Below, in pieces: positions 60,417 through 64,000 of a stretch of DNA of 64,000 nucleotides. The DNA is from Paenibacillus lycopersici (GTDB lineage Bacteria; Bacillota; Bacilli; Paenibacillales; Paenibacillaceae). Under the pieces are notes generated by a model that saw only the letters and a list, made by a program, of their open reading frames with translations, was not told where the DNA came from and did not search any database. The stretch lies in assembly GCF_010119935.1 (NCBI RefSeq), contig NZ_CP048209.1:1669501-1733500 (forward strand). The letters are read 5' to 3'. Made by a program: the position numbers and the translations under genes. Within the stretch, counting starts at the first letter, position 1. Each line of letters starts with the position of its first letter.

Positions 60417-62225
60417 TTAGTTAACGGAGTAATCATCGCAGTAGATCGTCCCGGATGACGTCCAGGCTCCGATTTCCAGCTTTGCAGTGCCTGCAGGAGC
60501 TACGTAAGTTGTCGTCTTCTGACTATAGCTGGAGGATGTAATGTTAAGGTCGACTTCCGAGCCTGCAATATCGGCGCCGCTTGCGTTCTTAGCCTTGATA
60601 TAGATGGCGCCGCTGCCTCCGCTTGCATCTGTTTTGCCATATGCCGACAGATGATAGGTATTTCCGGCAGCAGCGTTTATTTGTTCGAATACGCCGCTGC
60701 CGTTCGTAACTTTGGCCGAATAGCTGCCGGAGTTGGCATTTCCGGTTACGGCCGATACGCTGCCCCAGCTGCCCCATGAAGTCAAGCCGGATTCAAAACC
60801 GGGGTTGGCCAGCAAATTGAGCGTAAGCGAATAATCATCGCAGTAGATCGTCCCGGATGACGTCCAGGCTCCGACTTCCAGTTTGGCAGTACCGGCAGGA
60901 GCTACATAAGTCGTCGTTTTCTTGCTATAGCTGGAGGATGTGATGTTGAGGTCGACTTCCGAACCTGCAATATCGGTACCGCTTGCGTTCTTAGCCTTGA
61001 TATAGATGGCGCCGCTGCCTCCGCCTGCATCTGCTTTGCCGAAGGCCGACAGATTATAGATCGCTCCGGCGCTTGCATTAATATCCTGATACACGCCGCC
61101 GCCGCTCGGAACTTTGACGGCGTAGCTTCCGGAATTGGCATTGCCGGCTGCCGCCGAAGTGCTGCCCCACGTCCCCCATGAAGATAAGCCCGACTCGAAA
61201 CCCGTGTTGGCAAGCGTATTACTCGAACCGAGTCCCGGTTGGCTGCTTAGCCAAGTTTTTGTAGCCTGGATGGCATTTTTAAGCTGAGTGCCCCAAGTCG
61301 TCAGCACCCCGCTATTTTGCACGTTATCCATGCCGTTGCCGGGTCTCCACCAGCTCCAGCCGCTATAACCTTGCGAATACCCATTGGCAATTGCCCAGTT
61401 GGAGACCGTATCGATGACTTGATTCGCGTTAGCATCGGTCGACAGGTCATCGGTCGATGGCCCGAACTCCCCGTTGATAAGCGGTATGGCACCGTCGGCG
61501 CTGACGGTGCCGGCGTAATACGTGGAGCCGAATTGCGCATTGCTAACGCCGCCGATCCACTTGGTGCCGTACAGATACGCATTCCGAACGTCGCTTACAT
61601 TGGTGGAATAGTCGGACAGCCAGCCATAGAAGTGGGAATCCCAGACGACCCCGTGCATCGAAGCATAGCTGCTTGGGGTCTGCGCGTTAGCTCCTTCGGT
61701 GTAGAGGACAACGATATTATTGTTGCCGGTGCCTCGCACTTGATTGTACACTGCGGTGTGTTCATTGGTCAGGGCGGCGTTAGTGGGCTCGTTCATCGTG
61801 CCGATCCAGACATAGGGATTGCTCTTATAGTAATTCGCGAGGGAGTTGATCCAACTGAGGTAATTGCTAGGTTCGCTGCTCGTATCGAACGTTGGCCATG
61901 GATGGTATTCGATCTCGCAAACGACGCCGTGCGCGGTCATTGTATTGATGAAGGACGAAAAGTAGGACGGATCATGCGTTGAATCATCGGGTATACGGAT
62001 GAAGTTGATTCCCGGAAACATAGCAAGCACTTGGTCGGCCGTACCGTCGCTGAGATACATGTCTAGCCCGCTCGCGACATAGCGGTTACCGTTCGGGTCG
62101 TAAATTTTGCCGTTGACGACCTGAAAATTCCCATTGCCTGCCGCTTGACTGACTGGTACGCAGGACAACGATAAAATCAGTGATAATGCCAACAACAGTG
62201 CTAATTTTCTTCCTGCCGCTTTCAT
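60417..62225 (-). CDS. Secreted GH5-like glycanase with duplicated C-terminal carbohydrate-binding module
   Basis: 602-residue secreted enzyme. Signal peptide ~1-29 ending SQAAG; GH5-like barrel ~33-330 with acid/base Glu146 (GTMNEPTN) and nucleophile Glu253 (INGEFGPS); aromatic platform WSWWRPGNGM. Two CBM4/9-like jelly-roll modules (~337-468 and ~470-602) are near-identical: both have LAN.GFESGL..WG.WGS, GSGAIYIKAKNASG and GTIYCDDYS. Mannan or cellulose is the usual substrate class of GH5. ATG 62225 is preferred over 62276 for AAAGGAGGG at close spacing. A perfect cre site lies upstream. Confidence 0.9.
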   Translation of the reverse strand: MKAAGRKLALLLALSLILSLSCVPVSQAAGNGNFQVVNGKIYDPNGNRYVASGLDMYLSDGTADQVLAMFPGINFIRIPDDSTHDPSYFSSFINTMTAHGVVCEIEYHPWPTFDTSSEPSNYLSWINSLANYYKSNPYVWIGTMNEPTNAALTNEHTAVYNQVRGTGNNNIVVLYTEGANAQTPSSYASMHGVVWDSHFYGWLSDYSTNVSDVRNAYLYGTKWIGGVSNAQFGSTYYAGTVSADGAIPLINGEFGPSTDDLSTDANANQVIDTVSNWAIANGYSQGYSGWSWWRPGNGMDNVQNSGVLTTWGTQLKNAIQATKTWLSSQPGLGSSNTLANTGFESGLSSWGTWGSTSAAAGNANSGSYAVKVPSGGGVYQDINASAGAIYNLSAFGKADAGGGSGAIYIKAKNASGTDIAGSEVDLNITSSSYSKKTTTYVAPAGTAKLEVGAWTSSGTIYCDDYSLTLNLLANPGFESGLTSWGSWGSVSAVTGNANSGSYSAKVTNGSGVFEQINAAAGNTYHLSAYGKTDASGGSGAIYIKAKNASGADIAGSEVDLNITSSSYSQKTTTYVAPAGTAKLEIGAWTSSGTIYCDDYSVN

Positions 62226-62261
62226 AAAAACCCTCCTTTTCGATTGAACTGCGTGTTTAAT

Positions 62262-62275
62262 TGTAAACGTTTTCA
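62262..62275 (-). promoter_or_regulatory. cre site upstream of the GH5 gene
   Basis: TGTAAACGTTTTCA (reverse complement TGAAAACGTTTACA) matches the strict cre consensus TGWAARCGYTWNCW and is nearly palindromic. It lies 37 bases upstream of the GH5 start codon. Confidence 0.8.
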
Positions 62276-62496
62276 TGATGAGGCGGAATAAAATATTCTC
62301 CGGCGGCCTTTCATTTTCTACTGTCTTGGCTTAACAACGACGCGGCTAACCGCTCCGTTTGTTCATGGGAGGCGTTCATTTCTGTGATGTGGCTCCCGTG
62401 AGCACGAGGACGAGGGCTTTGTTTTGGTTCATTTTCCTTACTATCGATCTAGTGAATTAGTCATGGGAACTTTGAGATTTGGATCCAAATAATCCA

Positions 62497-62525
62497 TTGA
62501 CACATCATATTTTTCTCATTATTAT
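62497..62525 (+). promoter_or_regulatory. Sigma-A promoter of the right-edge importer operon
   Basis: TTGACA (62497-62502), 17-base spacer, TATTAT (62520-62525). It leaves a leader of roughly 120 bases before the permease start at 62651; a CGGC/GCCG stem with a run of T in the loop lies in that leader. Confidence 0.8.
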
Positions 62526-62650
62526 AGCATTATTCAAGGAAAAGTTGGTGCAAATATCCGGCGGTTTTTTGCCGAATATGCGCCAAACGAGCTCCGACTT
62601 GTATGGACCGGAATGAGATCGAACGCGAAATACTGAAACGAGGTGAGCGA

Positions 62651-63592
62651 ATGTCAACAACGACCGAGAAAATTTCGAAGCCATCCTTTTACTCCAAATT
62701 TTTGTATGACTGGAAATGTAACCGCTCTTTTTTGATCATGTCGATACCTGGGTTAGTCATCATCGCCTTATTTGCTTACTATCCCATGGTCGGCGTTTTA
62801 ACCGCTTTTCAAGATTACAGCCTGTTTAAAGGGATGACCGGCTCCGAGTGGATCGGATTCGATAACTTCAGACGGTTTTTTGCGGATCCGAACTTTTATC
62901 GAATTGTAAAAAATACGTTCCTGCTCGGTCTCTATAACTTGCTGTGGTCATTCCCTGCGCCAATTGTTCTCGCTTTATTGATTAATGAAATGGTACATCC
63001 GAAATTGAAGCGATTTGTTCAAACCGCTACCTATTTACCTTACTTTATATCGGTTGTCGTTATCGTCGGCATTATGAAGTCGATGTTTAGCGATACAGGT
63101 ATCGTGAATGATATGTTAGCGGCGGTGGATGCAGGCCCGATCCAGTTTTTCAACGAATCCGGTTTTTTTAGAAGCATGTATATCGGCTCGGACATATGGC
63201 AGGGAGTCGGCTATTCCAGCATCCTCTACTTGGCTGCTATTACGGGGGTCGACACCGAAATGTACGATGCGGCCAAGATCGACGGCTGTTCAAGGTTCAA
63301 GCAGATTTTCCATATCACCTTGCCAAGCATTCGCCCGACCATTATTACGTTGTTCATTCTGGCTGTAGGCAGCATCGTCAGCGTTGGATTCGAGAAGATC
63401 CTGTTAATGTATAGCCCGGCTACCTATGACGTAGCCGACGTTATCTCTACCTATGTGTACCGTAAAGGGATGTTCGACCAGGATTATGGATTCTCAAGCG
63501 CGATCGGGCTGTTTAACAGCGTTGTTTCTATTATCTTCTTGCTGAGTGCAAACTTCTTCTCCAAAAAATTCTTAGATGAAGGTTTGTGGTGA
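62651..63592 (+). CDS. Sugar ABC transporter permease, LplB type
   Basis: 313-residue inner-membrane permease from ATG 62651, chosen over 62603 for GAGGTGAG spacing. Six membrane helices; LplB markers YYPMVGVLTAFQDYSLF, GMTGSEWIGFDNFRRFF and the EAA loop EMYDAAKIDGCSRFKQIFHI. It is similar in layout to the decayed permease at 31003. No binding protein precedes it, so its binding protein is probably encoded after the second permease, outside the window. The sequence is more AT-rich than the window average. Confidence 0.95.
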   Translation: MSTTTEKISKPSFYSKFLYDWKCNRSFLIMSIPGLVIIALFAYYPMVGVLTAFQDYSLFKGMTGSEWIGFDNFRRFFADPNFYRIVKNTFLLGLYNLLWSFPAPIVLALLINEMVHPKLKRFVQTATYLPYFISVVVIVGIMKSMFSDTGIVNDMLAAVDAGPIQFFNESGFFRSMYIGSDIWQGVGYSSILYLAAITGVDTEMYDAAKIDGCSRFKQIFHITLPSIRPTIITLFILAVGSIVSVGFEKILLMYSPATYDVADVISTYVYRKGMFDQDYGFSSAIGLFNSVVSIIFLLSANFFSKKFLDEGLW

Positions 63593-63596
63593 TGTC

Positions 63597-64000
63597 GTGA
63601 AAAATCCGAACCGAATTAGAGATCCGATCGAAGATCAGGTTTTTCTCGTCATCGTCTATATCATATTAGCGATTACGGTGTTGATGATGCTGTATCCCTT
63701 TGCCTACGTGTTATCTGTCTCGATCAGTGATCCTGCGGAAGTCATGGCCGGGAAGGTTTCGTTCTTTCCGCGCGGGTTTGACGAAGGCGCCTACCGGACG
63801 ATGATTAATCACCCTGTTTTCTACACGGCCTACCGAAACACGATTCTATATACCGCGGTTGGTACGCTCTTTACGTTGTTCTTCACTTCCATTACGGCTT
63901 ATCCGCTTTCCAAAGACAAGTTTCAAATGAGATCCTATATCGCCCAAATCTACATCGTCACGATGTTTTTTAGCGGCGGTATGATTCCGACCTATCTGGC
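63597..64000 (+). CDS. Sugar ABC transporter permease, YtcP type (partial at window edge)
   Basis: From GTG 63597, four bases after the previous stop, the frame is open to the window end (134 codons). It has a first membrane helix (VFLVIVYIILAITVLMMLYP), the family stretch YVLSVSISDPAEVMAGK and TAYPLSKDKFQMRSYIAQIY, then MFFSGGMIPTYLA. This is the MalG/YtcP partner of the LplB permease. The EAA loop lies beyond the window. Confidence 0.9.
   Translation, partial: MKNPNRIRDPIEDQVFLVIVYIILAITVLMMLYPFAYVLSVSISDPAEVMAGKVSFFPRGFDEGAYRTMINHPVFYTAYRNTILYTAVGTLFTLFFTSITAYPLSKDKFQMRSYIAQIYIVTMFFSGGMIPTYL

Noticed and set aside
62530-62600. Riboswitch-like leader before the right-edge permease
   Set aside because: There is a short CGGC/GCCG stem with T residues but no recognisable aptamer; too little to claim.
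1-64000. tRNA, rRNA, known riboswitch, prophage or insertion sequence
   Set aside because: I looked for characteristic clover-leaf, leader and transposase signals and saw none that I could support.

Overview
The window looks like chromosomal DNA of a GC-rich, spore-forming Paenibacillaceae bacterium (Paenibacillus or Cohnella type). The evidence is AGGAGG-type ribosome sites, frequent TTG and GTG starts, a bacilliredoxin, an S-layer-anchored glycanase, YesM/YesN-type two-component pairs beside Lpl-type sugar importers, CcpA (cre) sites and a DUF3905-like gene. I see no rRNA, tRNA, CRISPR, prophage or transposase.

Layout. 1-6637 (minus): histidine kinase, AraC-type response regulator, sugar-binding lipoprotein and two permeases, the last cut by the window edge. 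6912-10416: a zinc alcohol dehydrogenase and an SDR dehydrogenase separated and followed by repeat-rich intergenic DNA. 10417-14663: a classical xylose locus (xylR divergent from xylAB, with XylR operator, promoter and cre). 15057-29385: mostly housekeeping or conserved genes: a PAS-HTH regulator, a small MerR operon, a YhiN-type flavoprotein, a sporulation-type histidine kinase, DUF3905, brxA, nadE, an SGNH hydrolase, acpS, a YjzC-like protein, AraC-mutY and KDPG aldolase. 29725-35345: a more AT-rich region with an AraC regulator, a decayed GH116/ABC-importer operon and an intact GH116 glycosidase. 35443-41226: a 1,927-residue secreted GH30-like enzyme with Ig-like, CBM9-like, discoidin-like and SLH domains. 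41513-56114: a second kinase/regulator pair divergent from a long operon (two binding lipoproteins, two permeases, dehydrogenases, DUF554, NagA, a TIM-barrel isomerase and a ROK kinase) that fits import and breakdown of an N-acetylated amino-sugar glycan. 56213-59682: a phytanoyl-CoA-type dioxygenase, an AraC regulator and a sulfatase. 60417-62225: a secreted GH5 glycanase with a duplicated C-terminal binding module. 62651-64000: the start of a third importer.

How it fits together: extracellular enzymes (GH30-SLH, GH5, GH116, SGNH esterase-like, sulfatase) release sugars. CUT1 importers without their own ATPase genes bring them in. Intracellular enzymes (XylAB, NagA, ROK kinase, KDPG aldolase, several dehydrogenases) feed them to central metabolism. 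Cre-like sites upstream of several of these units suggest shared catabolite control.

The least explained parts are intergenic. They are a 52-bp tandem array of paired hairpins (8181-8407), a GATC-rich repeat whose ~10.7-bp subunit matches the DNA helical pitch (about 9618-9948), a GC-rich 21-bp repeat (about 14772-14965) and several dispersed palindromic families. I consider these the best candidates for undescribed elements. No function for them is shown by the sequence.
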